A stretch of 64,000 nt of DNA from Mycobacterium numidiamassiliense. GTDB taxonomy: Bacteria; Actinomycetota; Actinomycetes; Mycobacteriales; Mycobacteriaceae. This document shows, in pieces, positions 16,811 through 25,685 of this stretch. The notes under the pieces are model-generated. The model worked only from the letters and a program-made list of their open reading frames with translations. It made no database searches and was not told the origin of the DNA. Made by a program: the position numbers and the translations under genes. How positions within the stretch are numbered: the first letter of the stretch is position 1; every line of letters begins with the position of its first letter. The stretch is taken from the NCBI RefSeq assembly GCF_900157365.1, contig NZ_FUEZ01000004.1, forward strand, positions 1,413,066 through 1,477,065, in the 5' to 3' direction.

Positions 16811-17947
16811 ATGTGCATGATCTGGACGAATTCGGGAGACTCCCACTTCCTGGAACCCGACGACCTGTGGCAGTCCCGCTTGCCCAAGGCGCTCGCCGAC
16901 CTGACGCCGCACGCCGAGAAGGATCCCGACAGGGAGTACGAGACCGTCTCGGTCGACGGACAGACCTTCCGGCGCAAGCTGCCGTCCTCGGCGATGGAGG
17001 CCTTCATCGAGGAGAGCATGAAGCCGCAAGGCATCCGCGACGCGAAGGCACGGCTGGGGGACTTGGACAAAGAGGGCGTCTGGGGCGAGGTGATCTTCCC
17101 GTCGCTGGGCATGTGGGGCTCGACCTTTCGCACTCCTGAACTACTCAAGGCATGCATGCGTGCCAGCAACGAGTGGGCGCTCGAGGAGATCTGCGCGGTG
17201 TCGCCGCGCTATGTGGTAACTGCCCAGGTGTCGACACTGATCGTCGAGGACGCCGTCGAGGAATTACATTGGGCCGCAGACAAAGGCTTCAAGGCGGTGT
17301 TCTTGCCGACGACACCGCACCCCAGTGCCCCAGACTGGCATCGCAAGGAGTGGGAACCGTTCTGGGCGGCGGCCGAGGAAGCCTGCATGGTGATCGCGTT
17401 CCACATCGGCACCGACCCGGTCGACATGACCGTCGGTGGCGCCAGTGGCGGGGCGGGGATGGTGTACCGCGGGCCGGGTGGCGCGGTGATGAATTACGCC
17501 GAGACCACGTTCTCGGGACAGCGGGCGGCGATGAAGATGGTCGCCTCCGGCGCGCTGGACCGCCACCCCGACCTTCGGGTGCTGATCTCCGAAGGCGGCG
17601 CGACCTGGGTGCCGTTCCTCGGCGACCGGATGGTCGAGGGCTACCGTCAACACCATATGGCGGTGCGGCCCAAGCTGACTCGTAGTCCCAAGGAGATCCT
17701 CTACACCCAGGTGTATGCGTCTTTCCAGCACGACGAGACCGCGGTCGCCGCCTACGAGCACATGGGCTACAAGAACGTGATGTTCGGCAGCGACTACCCC
17801 CACATGGAAGGTACCTTCGGCCACACCCAGGACACCCTGAAGGGGCTGTTCGACGGGGTGAGCGACGAGACCCGGCTGCGCATCACCCAGGGCACGTTCT
17901 ACGAACTGTTCCCGGATGTGCCGCCCATCCCGGCCGAAAAGTTCTGA
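16811..17947 (+). CDS. Amidohydrolase-2 family metal-dependent hydrolase/decarboxylase
   Basis: This 378-residue TIM-barrel protein of the ACMSD-like amidohydrolase group shows the N-terminal metal-site region SGDSHFLEPDDLW, a central IAFHIGT histidine, and the C-terminal GSDYPHMEG aspartate. Such enzymes decarboxylate or hydrolyse ring-derived acids. The start is set at ATG 16811, with GGAGGG just upstream; ATG 16817 is nearly as good. It leads an operon with a thiolase-like protein, DUF35, a small Cys-rich protein and an SDR, which suggests action on an acyl-CoA or ring-opened intermediate. The exact reaction is unknown. Confidence 0.85.
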   Translation: MCMIWTNSGDSHFLEPDDLWQSRLPKALADLTPHAEKDPDREYETVSVDGQTFRRKLPSSAMEAFIEESMKPQGIRDAKARLGDLDKEGVWGEVIFPSLGMWGSTFRTPELLKACMRASNEWALEEICAVSPRYVVTAQVSTLIVEDAVEELHWAADKGFKAVFLPTTPHPSAPDWHRKEWEPFWAAAEEACMVIAFHIGTDPVDMTVGGASGGAGMVYRGPGGAVMNYAETTFSGQRAAMKMVASGALDRHPDLRVLISEGGATWVPFLGDRMVEGYRQHHMAVRPKLTRSPKEILYTQVYASFQHDETAVAAYEHMGYKNVMFGSDYPHMEGTFGHTQDTLKGLFDGVSDETRLRITQGTFYELFPDVPPIPAEKF

Positions 17948-17951
17948 GCGC

Positions 17952-19151
17952 GTGACTACTTCGTCCGGGCTGCGCGACGTCGCGATCGTGGGTGTCGGGG
18001 CCACACCCTATTACAAACGCGGTGGGTCATTGCCGAAGTCGATCACCGAGTTGGCCGGCGAGGCCATCCTGGCGGCGTGCGAGGATGCGGGCCTTCCCGT
18101 GACCGACGTCGACGGCTTCGCTTACCACTCGGGCGCCAGCGCGGGCTACACCGAGAAGATGGACACCGCCGACTTCGTGGAAACGCTTGGGATTCCGGAA
18201 GTTCGCTTTACCGCCGCACTGACCTCTGGCGGCGGCGGCTCGGCGGGCGCAATCGGGCTGGCACGGGCCGCCATCGTTGCCGGCGATGCCTCGGTGGTCG
18301 TGACGGTGATGGCGCTTCAACAATCCAAACAGCGCCTCGGCTCAGTGTTTTCGGCGATCGAACCCGATCCGATCAACTCCTTCCTGCAGCCGTCCGGGCT
18401 GTTCGGGCCCGGCCAGTTGATGTCGGTCATGGCTCGTCGGCACATGCACCTGTACGGCACCCGCCGCGAGGCATTCGCCGAGATAGCCCTCTCGACACGG
18501 GCCAACGCGGCGAATCGACCGAAGGCGATGCACCCCGAACCCCTGACGCTCGAGGACTATTTCAACGCTCGGATGATCGCAGAACCCTTGTGCCTCTACG
18601 ACTTCTGTCAGGAGACCGACGGGGCGGTGGCCGTGATCACCACCAGCATGAATCGTGCAAAGGATCTGAGGCAGCCAGCGGTGCCGGTGGTCGCCGCCGC
18701 CCACGGTGGCGTCCGAGAGTGGGGCAGGGCTTTTGCCTGGATGGGGATGCCTGACGAATACTTCGCCTCGTCGGGCAATGCGCCCATCTCCAAGCGGCTC
18801 TACGAGCAGGCCGGTATCGGCGCCGCCGACATCGACGTCGCGCTGCTCTACGACCATTTCAGCCCGATGGTGCTCATGCAGCTCGAGGACTACGGGTTCT
18901 GCGGCAAGGGGGAGGGCGGCGCGTTCGTCGAAAGTGGAGCGATCCGGTACGACGGCGGCTCGATTCCGGTCAACACCCACGGCGGCCAACTCTCCGAGGC
19001 CTACATCATCGGGATGACCCACATCATGGAGGGAGTCGAGCAGATGCGCGGCACCGCTATCAACCAGGTCGCCGACGCCGAACTCGCCCTGGTCACCGGC
19101 GGCCCGGCGAGCCTGCCCGTGAGCGGCCTGGTCCTGGGACGCGCCGCGTGA
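17952..19151 (+). CDS. Thiolase-like (Ltp type) protein, probable retro-aldolase
   Basis: This 399-residue thiolase-fold protein has Gly-rich ALTSGGGGSAG where a thiolase would have its nucleophilic Cys, the conserved LLYDHFSPMV segment, and Tyr in LSEAYIIGM in place of the catalytic His. This is the residue pattern expected of retro-aldolases. GTG at 17952 lies 4 nt after the amidohydrolase stop, and the stop overlaps the DUF35 gene by 4 bp. With its DUF35 neighbour it should form a C-C cleaving complex releasing a short acyl-CoA. Confidence 0.88.
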   Translation: MTTSSGLRDVAIVGVGATPYYKRGGSLPKSITELAGEAILAACEDAGLPVTDVDGFAYHSGASAGYTEKMDTADFVETLGIPEVRFTAALTSGGGGSAGAIGLARAAIVAGDASVVVTVMALQQSKQRLGSVFSAIEPDPINSFLQPSGLFGPGQLMSVMARRHMHLYGTRREAFAEIALSTRANAANRPKAMHPEPLTLEDYFNARMIAEPLCLYDFCQETDGAVAVITTSMNRAKDLRQPAVPVVAAAHGGVREWGRAFAWMGMPDEYFASSGNAPISKRLYEQAGIGAADIDVALLYDHFSPMVLMQLEDYGFCGKGEGGAFVESGAIRYDGGSIPVNTHGGQLSEAYIIGMTHIMEGVEQMRGTAINQVADAELALVTGGPASLPVSGLVLGRAA

Positions 19152-19597
19152 GCACCGCCGCCGCCACCCTCGCCACGACGATCCCCGGCGAGCATGTGCG
19201 GATTGCGATGAACAAGGACACCGAGCCGTTCTGGATCGCCGCGAAGGAGCGGCGTCTGGTGGCACCGCAGTGCGGCGACTGCCGGTCCTTCCGGCTGCCC
19301 CCCACACCGTTCTGCCCCAATTGCCAATCGAAACAAGTAAATTGGATCGACCTCAGCGGCGATGCCGTCGTTTACAGCTTCGCCGTCGTGCATGGTTTCC
19401 CCGGCATGCCCGATCTGGTGTTGGTGCCGGCGGTCCTCGACCTGCCCGACGCACCCGGCGCGCGACTGGTCTCCAACATCGTCGACATCGCACCCGCCGA
19501 CGTCACGATAGGAATGCCTGTCCACGTTGACTTCTCACCGATCGCCGACGGCTGGCTGCTGCCTGTCTTTCACGTCGGCCCTCGGGGCGAGGAGTAA
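19148..19597 (+). CDS. DUF35 OB-fold zinc-ribbon protein
   Basis: This 149-residue partner protein has an intact zinc ribbon (QCGDC ... FCPNC) and OB-fold strands (AVVYSFAVVHGFPGMPD, SNIVDIAPADVTIGMPV). An N-terminal helix (EPFWIAAKERRLVAP) is the region that contacts the thiolase in known complexes. GTGA overlap with the thiolase-like gene at 17952 supports a 1:1 complex. Confidence 0.88.
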   Translation: MSTAAATLATTIPGEHVRIAMNKDTEPFWIAAKERRLVAPQCGDCRSFRLPPTPFCPNCQSKQVNWIDLSGDAVVYSFAVVHGFPGMPDLVLVPAVLDLPDAPGARLVSNIVDIAPADVTIGMPVHVDFSPIADGWLLPVFHVGPRGEE

Positions 19598-19601
19598 CGC
19601 C

Positions 19602-19817
19602 GTGTCCGACGACAGCGCTCTGCATGAGAAGCCCCTCGAGTTCCTCACCAGCATCGCCAACACCGGCGGATCCTGTGACGGTCAGGCGATCCTGCCCGTC
19701 AATGGTCACTTCCGCTGTACGTGCTCGTGCGGTGACTGGGACGTCGAGGTCGATGACCCGCAGGAAGGCTTGCGGCAAGCAAGGATTCACACCGGCAGCG
19801 TGACTGATAGATACTGA
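19602..19817 (+). CDS. Small Cys-rich protein of unknown function
   Basis: This 71-residue protein holds four cysteines, three of them clustered as RCTCSCGDW, preceded by GGSCDGQAILPVNGHF. The pattern could bind a metal ion, but no family is recognised. GTG at 19602 follows GGCGAGGAG, and the gene sits 4 nt after DUF35 and 12 nt before an SDR, so it is a genuine operon member. Possible roles are an electron carrier or a metal-binding accessory to the DUF35/thiolase pair; both are speculative. Confidence 0.65.
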   Translation: MSDDSALHEKPLEFLTSIANTGGSCDGQAILPVNGHFRCTCSCGDWDVEVDDPQEGLRQARIHTGSVTDRY

Positions 19818-19829
19818 GGAGCAAATGCC

Positions 19830-20645
19830 ATGGGTAATTTGAACGGCAAAGTCGCCTTCATCACCGGAGCGGCCCGAGGCCAGGGTCGCGCGCATGCGGT
19901 CCGGCTCGCGGCGGACGGCGCCGACATCGTCGCGCTCGACATCTGCCGCGACATCGACTCCATCGACTACCCCAACGCCAGCCCGGAGGACCTCGACGAG
20001 ACGGCCAAGCTCGTCGAGAAGGAGGGTAGACGCATCGTCGCCCGCCGGGCCGACGTGCGCGACGCCGACGCCGTCGAGCAGGTGGTTGCCGACGGGCTCG
20101 CCGAGTTCGGGCGCCTCGACATCGTGATCGCGAACGCCGGCGTCATTCGACTGGGCCCTGGCGGCGACCGGCGGCAGACCTTTCGTGACATCATCGACGT
20201 CAACCTCATCGGCGTGTGGAACACGGTGGAGGCCGCAGTCCCGTCCCTTATCGACGGAGGCCGCGGCGGATCGATCGTGCTGACGTCGTCGAGCGCTGGA
20301 CTTAAGGCTCCGAATACCGATCGCGCAGGCGGGCAAGCGTACGGCGCGGCCAAGCGCGGTCTGGTCGCTCTGATGCAGACCTGGGCGAATAACTTGGCGC
20401 AGTATTCGATTCGCGTCAACACGATTCACCCGACCGGGGTTGCCACCGGAATGGTGATGAACGACGCGATGGCGGCGATGTTCGAGGCCAATGATCCGTC
20501 GCTGGCCGCAATGCAGAACGCGCTGCCCATCCAGGTCCTGATGCCGGAGGATATCGCGAACGCGGTGGCGTTCCTGGTGTCCGACGAGGCGAACTTCATC
20601 ACCGGCACCGCCTGGCCACTCGACGCCGGCTTCGCCGTCCGTTGA
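19830..20645 (+). CDS. Mycofactocin-coupled SDR family oxidoreductase
   Basis: This 271-residue short-chain dehydrogenase has the glycine-rich TGAARGQGRAHAVRLA motif, the extended insert after beta-2 (PNASPEDLDETAKLVE) and the YGAAKRG active site. The GQGRAHA variant and insert mark the mycofactocin-dependent subfamily, in which NAD(P) is not exchanged and electrons pass to mycofactocin. It probably oxidises a secondary alcohol. ATG 19830 has GAGGA 9 nt upstream. It ends the operon begun at 16811. Confidence 0.88.
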   Translation: MGNLNGKVAFITGAARGQGRAHAVRLAADGADIVALDICRDIDSIDYPNASPEDLDETAKLVEKEGRRIVARRADVRDADAVEQVVADGLAEFGRLDIVIANAGVIRLGPGGDRRQTFRDIIDVNLIGVWNTVEAAVPSLIDGGRGGSIVLTSSSAGLKAPNTDRAGGQAYGAAKRGLVALMQTWANNLAQYSIRVNTIHPTGVATGMVMNDAMAAMFEANDPSLAAMQNALPIQVLMPEDIANAVAFLVSDEANFITGTAWPLDAGFAVR

Positions 20646-20670
20646 CAGTCCCGGCGGATGTTGAGGAGTA

Positions 20671-20699
20671 TTGCGTTCGCATCCCTACATAGTTAACCT
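20671..20699 (+). promoter_or_regulatory. Probable promoter of the P450 operon
   Basis: A -35 TTGCGT (20671-20676), 17-bp spacer and -10 TAACCT (20694-20699) read toward the P450 gene, with about 115 nt of leader. A palindromic operator follows at 20746. Confidence 0.4.
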
Positions 20700-20745
20700 A
20701 GTTCGACGGGTCTCCATTGATCCGTCGTGGCAATTCGCGCGAGGT

Positions 20746-20761
20746 TGACAGTGGACTGTCG
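20746..20761. promoter_or_regulatory. Candidate operator, 16-bp palindrome class (TGACAGT-N2-ACTGTCA)
   Basis: TGACAGTGGACTGTCG differs from the perfect 16-bp palindrome only at the last base. It lies upstream of the P450 at 20823 and overlaps a TTGACA (20745-20750) that could itself be a -35. This is the only 16-bp site outside the 37-48 kb block. Confidence 0.55.
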
Positions 20762-20822
20762 TAGTACGCGAGCCGCGCGTGCTCGTAATTCGCGCTTGTT
20801 CTCGGCCGTACGGAAGGACGTC

Positions 20823-22028
20823 ATGATCCAGAACCAGCCAACGGCAACATGTCCCGTAAAGAGCGTCGATATGAACACCCCTGACTCGCCTGCTCTGACA
20901 CACTTCCATCTGCTCGATGAGTGCCAGGACGAAGCCGGGCCGGTGTTCCGCAACACCGAAGCCGGCATGGATTACTGGGTGTTCACCGAGAACTCGGTGA
21001 TCCTGGACGGACTCCAGCACCCTGAACTCTGGTCGAGCAGCGTCATCGTGCCGACCGAACCGGAGCCGCCCTACAAGTGGATCCCGATCATGATCGACCC
21101 GCCCGACCATGCGAAATGGCGCCAGGTGCTCGCAGAGTACTTCTCACCAGGCCGGGTCAAGGGCCTGCGGGAGGCGCAGCAGAAGCTGGCCGCGGAACTC
21201 ATCGACCAGGTTGTCGGCGAGGGCGGGTGCGACTTCGTGGCGCGGATCTCCCGGGTGTTCCCGTCGACGGTCTTCCTGACGATTATGGGCATGCCCGTCG
21301 AGGATCTCGAGCAGTTCCTGGCCTGGGAGGACATGATCCTGCATCAGAGTGGCGTAGGCGACGACGTCAACGCGGCCCGGCTCGAGGGCATGACGCACGT
21401 GATGGGCTACTTCTCGGGCCTGATTCAACAGCGACGCGAGAACCGTGACCCGGGCGCCGACGACATCGTCAGCAAGGCCATCGACTGGACGCTGGACGGC
21501 GAACCGATCAACGACCTGGAACTCCTCAACTGCCTGCTGCTGTTGTTCATGGCCGGGCTCGACACGGTCTCCAACCAGCTGTCCTACGCGATGCTGCATC
21601 TGGCCACCCATCCGGCCGACCGTGCCCGGATCGTCGCCGAACCCGAGCTCATTCCGAGGGCGGTGGAGGAACTGCTTCGGGTGTATCCGATCGTGCAGAC
21701 CGCGCGAAAGGCGACCCAGGACATGGAGTTCCACGGCTGTCCGGTCAAGGCGGGCGACATGGCGTCGTTCTCGCTGGCGTTCGCCGGGCGCGACCAAGGA
21801 GCCTATCCGAACGCCCGTACCGTCGACCTCGACCGCGGCGTGACGCGTCATCTTTCCTTCGGCGGCGGCCCGCACCGGTGCCTCGGTTCGCACCTCGCCC
21901 GGCAGGAGCTGGCGGTGGTGCTGGAGGAGTGGCACAAGCGCATCCCGGACTACGAGGTCTCCGGACAGCCGATCGAGCACGGCGGTCAGGTGTTCGGCGT
22001 GGATTCGCTGAATTTGACGTGGAGCTGA
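20823..22028 (+). CDS. Cytochrome P450
   Basis: This 401-residue soluble bacterial P450 has the I-helix motif MAGLDTVS, the K-helix EELLR and the haem loop FGGGPHRCLGSH with axial Cys at about residue 353. ATG 20823 is preceded by GGAAGGACG; a second ATG at 20871 is possible. It would hydroxylate a substrate using ferredoxin and reductase from elsewhere. It heads an operon with a hydroxyisobutyrate-dehydrogenase-like enzyme and a mycofactocin SDR, consistent with hydroxylation followed by alcohol oxidation. Confidence 0.93.
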   Translation: MIQNQPTATCPVKSVDMNTPDSPALTHFHLLDECQDEAGPVFRNTEAGMDYWVFTENSVILDGLQHPELWSSSVIVPTEPEPPYKWIPIMIDPPDHAKWRQVLAEYFSPGRVKGLREAQQKLAAELIDQVVGEGGCDFVARISRVFPSTVFLTIMGMPVEDLEQFLAWEDMILHQSGVGDDVNAARLEGMTHVMGYFSGLIQQRRENRDPGADDIVSKAIDWTLDGEPINDLELLNCLLLLFMAGLDTVSNQLSYAMLHLATHPADRARIVAEPELIPRAVEELLRVYPIVQTARKATQDMEFHGCPVKAGDMASFSLAFAGRDQGAYPNARTVDLDRGVTRHLSFGGGPHRCLGSHLARQELAVVLEEWHKRIPDYEVSGQPIEHGGQVFGVDSLNLTWS

Positions 22029-22038
22029 GGAGGCCGCA

Positions 22039-22878
22039 TTGACCAGCGCCGTGGGATTCCTCGGTGCCGGACAACTCGGCGAACCGATGATCGATCGGTT
22101 GCTCGGCGCGGGCCACGACGTACTGGTGTGTGCCCGTCGCGAGGAGGTCCGCCGCCGACTGGCGGCGAAGGGCGCGGCGCTGGCTGGTTCGGTCGCCGAC
22201 CTGGCGCGCGGCAGTGACGTCCTGATCTCGTGCCTGTTCTCCGATGCGCAGTTGCGCGAAACCGGTCTCGGCCCAGACGGTTTCATCGCCAACGCGAAGG
22301 ACGGCGCGGTGTTCGTTTCTCATACGACGGGCACGCTGTCCACCCTCGAGGCGTTGCGGGATAGTGCTCCTTCGGCACCGATCATCCTCGATGCGCCGGT
22401 CAGCGGCACCGTCGAGAACATCGATGCGGGCACGCTGACCGTGCTGATCGGCGGGCCGGGTGATGCCGTCGCCTCGGTGACGCCGATCTTGGCCGCTTAT
22501 GCGGACCCGGTGGTGGCGACCGGCGCACTGGGCAGCGCGTTGGCGCTCAAGCTGATCAACAATCTGTTGTTCGCGGCGAACGCTCAACTCTTGGCTGCGG
22601 CAACGCAACTGGGCACTCAGTTGGGCATCGAGCCGGACGTGTTGTTGTCCACGCTCCAGGTGTGCAGCGCGAGGAGCCACGCGGCGGACCAGGCTCACCG
22701 CATCGGCGGGATGGAACGGTTCGAAGTACTGGCGGGGCCGTTCCTGCGGAAGGACGTCGCGGCGTGCCGTGAGGCGGCGGCCGAGGCGGGTGTGGAGCTG
22801 GGACTGTTGGGCACCGCAGTGCGCGAGGGGCCGCTGGCCCTGGACGTCGACTCGGCGACCGCAGGGTCAGACCGATGA
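22039..22878 (+). CDS. NAD(P)-dependent 3-hydroxyisobutyrate dehydrogenase-family oxidoreductase
   Basis: This 279-residue beta-hydroxyacid dehydrogenase has the N-terminal Rossmann motif GFLGAGQLGEPM, the substrate motif DAPVSGTVEN and the catalytic-lysine helix ALKLINNLLFAAN. The family oxidises beta-hydroxyacids or reduces semialdehydes. TTG at 22039 follows GAGGAGG by 6 nt; a GTG at 22051 would remove four residues. Its stop overlaps the next SDR (ATGA). Its place after a P450 suggests oxidation of a primary hydroxyl on a branched chain; this is inference. Confidence 0.85.
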   Translation: MTSAVGFLGAGQLGEPMIDRLLGAGHDVLVCARREEVRRRLAAKGAALAGSVADLARGSDVLISCLFSDAQLRETGLGPDGFIANAKDGAVFVSHTTGTLSTLEALRDSAPSAPIILDAPVSGTVENIDAGTLTVLIGGPGDAVASVTPILAAYADPVVATGALGSALALKLINNLLFAANAQLLAAATQLGTQLGIEPDVLLSTLQVCSARSHAADQAHRIGGMERFEVLAGPFLRKDVAACREAAAEAGVELGLLGTAVREGPLALDVDSATAGSDR

Positions 22879-23696
22879 CGGGTCGGCTCGCTGGGAAGGT
22901 GGCCTTCATTACCGGCGCCGCCAGGGGACAGGGCCGTGCACACGCGGTGCGGATGGCCGAAGAAGGGGCCGACATCATCGCCGTCGACCTGGCGGGCCCG
23001 TTACCCGACTCGGTGCGCTACCCTTCCGCCACCCCGGACGACCTCGCCGAGACCGTGGCCATGGTGAAGGCGAAAGGTGGCCGAATCATGGCTACTGCCG
23101 CGGACATCCGCGATCTGGACGCGCTGCGGACGGCCGTCGACGAGGGCGTCGAGGCCTACGGGCGACTGGACGTCATCGTGGCCAACGCCGGAATATGTGT
23201 CCCGGCGCCGTGGAACGAGATCACGCCCGAGTCGTTTCGCGACATCATCGACGTCAACGTGACTGGCACGTGGAACACGGTGATGGCCGGCGCGCAGCGG
23301 ATCATCGACGGAGGCCGCGGCGGGTCGATCATCCTGATCAGCTCCTACGCCGGTGTCAAGGTGCAGCCGTACATGGTGCACTACACCGCGAGCAAGCATG
23401 CCGTCACAGGGATGGCCCGGGCCTTCGCCGCAGAGCTGGGCAAGCACGACATCAGGGTCAACAGCGTGCATCCCGGTCCGGTCAACACTCCGATGGGCGG
23501 CGGGGAGATGATCGCCGCGCTGTTCGCCGCGATCGAGACCAACCCCACGCTCAACGGGATGGGCACCCCATTCCTGCCGCAGTGGGCCTGCGAGCCGGAA
23601 GATGTTGCGGCTGCGGTGTGTTGGCTGGCCTCCGACGAGTCGCGCTATGTCACCGCCACCCGTTTGTCGGTCGACCAGGGGATGGCGCAGTTCTAG
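22875..23696 (+). CDS. Mycofactocin-coupled SDR family oxidoreductase
   Basis: This 273-residue SDR is close to the 19830 enzyme: TGAARGQGRAHAVRMA, the insert PSATPDDLAETVAMVK, NAGICVPAPWNE and catalytic YTASKHA. Residues around the active site differ from its paralogue, so substrates probably differ. ATGA overlap with the preceding gene makes it the third gene of the P450 operon. Mycofactocin dependence is inferred from the subfamily signature; no mycofactocin biosynthesis gene is in this window. Confidence 0.87.
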   Translation: MTGRLAGKVAFITGAARGQGRAHAVRMAEEGADIIAVDLAGPLPDSVRYPSATPDDLAETVAMVKAKGGRIMATAADIRDLDALRTAVDEGVEAYGRLDVIVANAGICVPAPWNEITPESFRDIIDVNVTGTWNTVMAGAQRIIDGGRGGSIILISSYAGVKVQPYMVHYTASKHAVTGMARAFAAELGKHDIRVNSVHPGPVNTPMGGGEMIAALFAAIETNPTLNGMGTPFLPQWACEPEDVAAAVCWLASDESRYVTATRLSVDQGMAQF

Positions 23697-23746
23697 CCGG
23701 GCGATCGCCAGCCTGGGCCACCGAGTCGTAGCGACACCTCACGACG

Positions 23747-24337
23747 TCAGTGTGACCGCACCCCGAAGTCGATGTCCGCAACACCGCAGAATGGCGTGAA
23801 GCCGGCCTTGCCGAGCCATGACGGGGCCGCGTTGTGCCCGGGTTGCGGACGCGCCCAGTCCACCCACGAACCCCAATCATCGCGACGGAGCTTCTGCTCG
23901 AGCGTCTGCGGGTGCGCGGCCTCGGCGGCCGCGTAACGAGCGGCGAAGCCCTTCATCTCGGGCAGCAGCCAGACGTCCTCCTCGGAACGCCACTGACCGC
24001 CCCCGGCGTACTCGATGAATTGATACGAGGGGAAGTCGATCGGCGGGCCACCAGGCCGCGGATTGTCGGCGCGATTGAACACCTTGTATGCCACCCGCAT
24101 GCCGTCGACGACGTACCAGACGAGTGGGCTGTACACCTGTGGTGCGGCACCCATCGTGCCCTCGAGGAACTTGGCGATCTCCGCTGGGCCGGTGAACGTT
24201 CCGTAGAAGTGGTCGAAGTAGGTCGCGTCCTCGGTGAATAGGTGTGCCCAGGCGTGCCAGTCCTCGAGCACCGGCCCGGTCATGAAATACCGCCGAAACT
24301 CCCGCTCGACCTCTTCGACGTCCGCTGTGCTGGTCAT
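23747..24337 (-). CDS. SnoaL-like / NTF2-superfamily protein
   Basis: This 196-residue protein has an N-terminal SnoaL-like domain (EVEREFRRYFMTG, HAWAHLFTEDATYFDHFYG, EIAKFLEGTMG) and a tail of about 70 residues. Members act as isomerases, cyclases, hydratases or small oxygenase-like proteins on hydrophobic compounds. It is the last gene of the leftward P450 operon and overlaps the SDR upstream by 4 bp. The nature of the reaction is open. Confidence 0.78.
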   Translation of the reverse strand: MTSTADVEEVEREFRRYFMTGPVLEDWHAWAHLFTEDATYFDHFYGTFTGPAEIAKFLEGTMGAAPQVYSPLVWYVVDGMRVAYKVFNRADNPRPGGPPIDFPSYQFIEYAGGGQWRSEEDVWLLPEMKGFAARYAAAEAAHPQTLEQKLRRDDWGSWVDWARPQPGHNAAPSWLGKAGFTPFCGVADIDFGVRSH

Positions 24338-25257
24338 CCTCCGAGTCGCAGCCCGGTGTTGCGGGTGCCGAACACGTCAGTGGCCATGATGGCGCCGAGT
24401 TGATTTGCATCCCAGCGCTTTTCGCCATTCGAGACAGACGCGACGGGATGCCAGCCCTTGAGTAGCTGGAGATGCTCGCCCATCGCGCGGATCACCTGAC
24501 CGCTGACGTGGCCGGCCTCGGGGCTGGCCAACCAGGCCACCACCGGCGAACCTAGTGACGGGTCCTTGGGGTCGAACTCGTCCTCGGCGCGTTCGTCGGG
24601 CTCGATCGGCGCCTGCGCGCCGGGCATGGACGCCGACATCCGGGTGCGCCCACCCGGGCTGATCGCATTCACGGTGGCGCCGATCGACGCCAACTCCAGG
24701 CTCAGGGTCTGGGTCAGACCGACGATCGCGGCCTTGGCGGCACTGTAGTTGGTCTGACCGAAGTGGCCGTGCAGTCCGGCACCGGAGGTGGTGTTGATGA
24801 TGCGGCCGTAGACCTTTCGCCCGGATTCCTTCGATTCCGCGCGCCACTTGCGGGCGACCGAGCGGCTGGTGAGCCAGCTACCGCGGACGTGCACCCGCAT
24901 CACCAGGTCGAAGTCGTCGGCGGTCATGTTCCAGATCGCCTTGTCGCGAACGATTCCCGCGTTGTTGACGACGATGTCCAGCCTGCCCAGCTGCGAGTAG
25001 GCACGCTCGACGGCGAGGTCGACCTGCTCCTCGTCGCCGACGTCGCTGAAGTCCGAAACCGCAGTGCCGCCGCGGCTTTCGATGATCGTCACCACTTCGT
25101 CGGCGACCTTTCCGGTGCCCTCGCCCGACAGGCTGGTGCCGAGGTCGTTGATGATCACGGTGGCGCCGTGCTTGGCCAGTTCGAGCGCGTGGCCGCGGCC
25201 GATGCCATGCCCCGCCCCGGTCACCAGGGCGACTTTGCCGTCGAGTAGTCCGGTCAT
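24334..25257 (-). CDS. SDR family, 3-hydroxyacyl-CoA dehydrogenase-like
   Basis: This 307-residue SDR resembles the dehydrogenase domain of peroxisomal multifunctional enzyme 2: TGAGHGIGRGHALELAKHGA, an insert with NDLGTSLSGEG, VVNNAGIVRDKAIWNM and YSAAKAAIVGL. It would oxidise a 3-hydroxyacyl-CoA. It overlaps DUF35 upstream and the SnoaL-like gene downstream by 4 bp each, alongside an enoyl-CoA hydratase that would make its substrate. Longer than simple SDRs because of a C-terminal extension of about 60 residues. Confidence 0.87.
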   Translation of the reverse strand: MTGLLDGKVALVTGAGHGIGRGHALELAKHGATVIINDLGTSLSGEGTGKVADEVVTIIESRGGTAVSDFSDVGDEEQVDLAVERAYSQLGRLDIVVNNAGIVRDKAIWNMTADDFDLVMRVHVRGSWLTSRSVARKWRAESKESGRKVYGRIINTTSGAGLHGHFGQTNYSAAKAAIVGLTQTLSLELASIGATVNAISPGGRTRMSASMPGAQAPIEPDERAEDEFDPKDPSLGSPVVAWLASPEAGHVSGQVIRAMGEHLQLLKGWHPVASVSNGEKRWDANQLGAIMATDVFGTRNTGLRLGG

Positions 25258-25685
25258 GGGCTCTCCTCGCTTGGTGTGAAGACCGTCAGATAGGGGCTGT
25301 CGGGATCGGCATCGTCCACCGGTCGAAAGACCGCGGTGACCGGCATCCCGACCCGAAGGCCGTCAGGGTCCGCACCTTCGATCGTCGTCATCAGCCGCGG
25401 ACCTTCGGCCAGTTCGACGATCGCGGCGACATACGGCACTCGCTCCTTGAATGGTGCCAGATCATTCACGTAGACAGTCGAATACGTGTACAACGTCCCA
25501 GTCCCACTCGCCTGAACCGGGCGCACGTCCTCGCTCCAGCAGAACGGGCAGAACGGCCGCGGGTAGTGGTGCACCCTGCCGCACGCCGCGCATTCGGCGA
25601 TCAGCAATTGACCCTGCCTGGCGGCCTCCCAGTAGGGAGCGCTTGCCGCGTCGATGGTGGGAATGTCAGCGCGAGCCACCCTCAC
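25254..25685 (-). CDS. DUF35 OB-fold zinc-ribbon protein (no adjacent thiolase)
   Basis: This 143-residue protein has an intact zinc ribbon (ECAACG ... FCPFCW) and OB-fold (GTLYTYSTVYVNDLAPF). Unlike three other DUF35 genes here it has no thiolase-like gene next to it and sits between an enoyl-CoA hydratase and an SDR. Of several in-frame GTGs the one giving a 4-bp overlap with the hydratase stop (25685) is chosen. It may partner with the orphan thiolase-like protein at 10129 or with one outside the window. Confidence 0.83.
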   Translation of the reverse strand: MRVARADIPTIDAASAPYWEAARQGQLLIAECAACGRVHHYPRPFCPFCWSEDVRPVQASGTGTLYTYSTVYVNDLAPFKERVPYVAAIVELAEGPRLMTTIEGADPDGLRVGMPVTAVFRPVDDADPDSPYLTVFTPSEESP

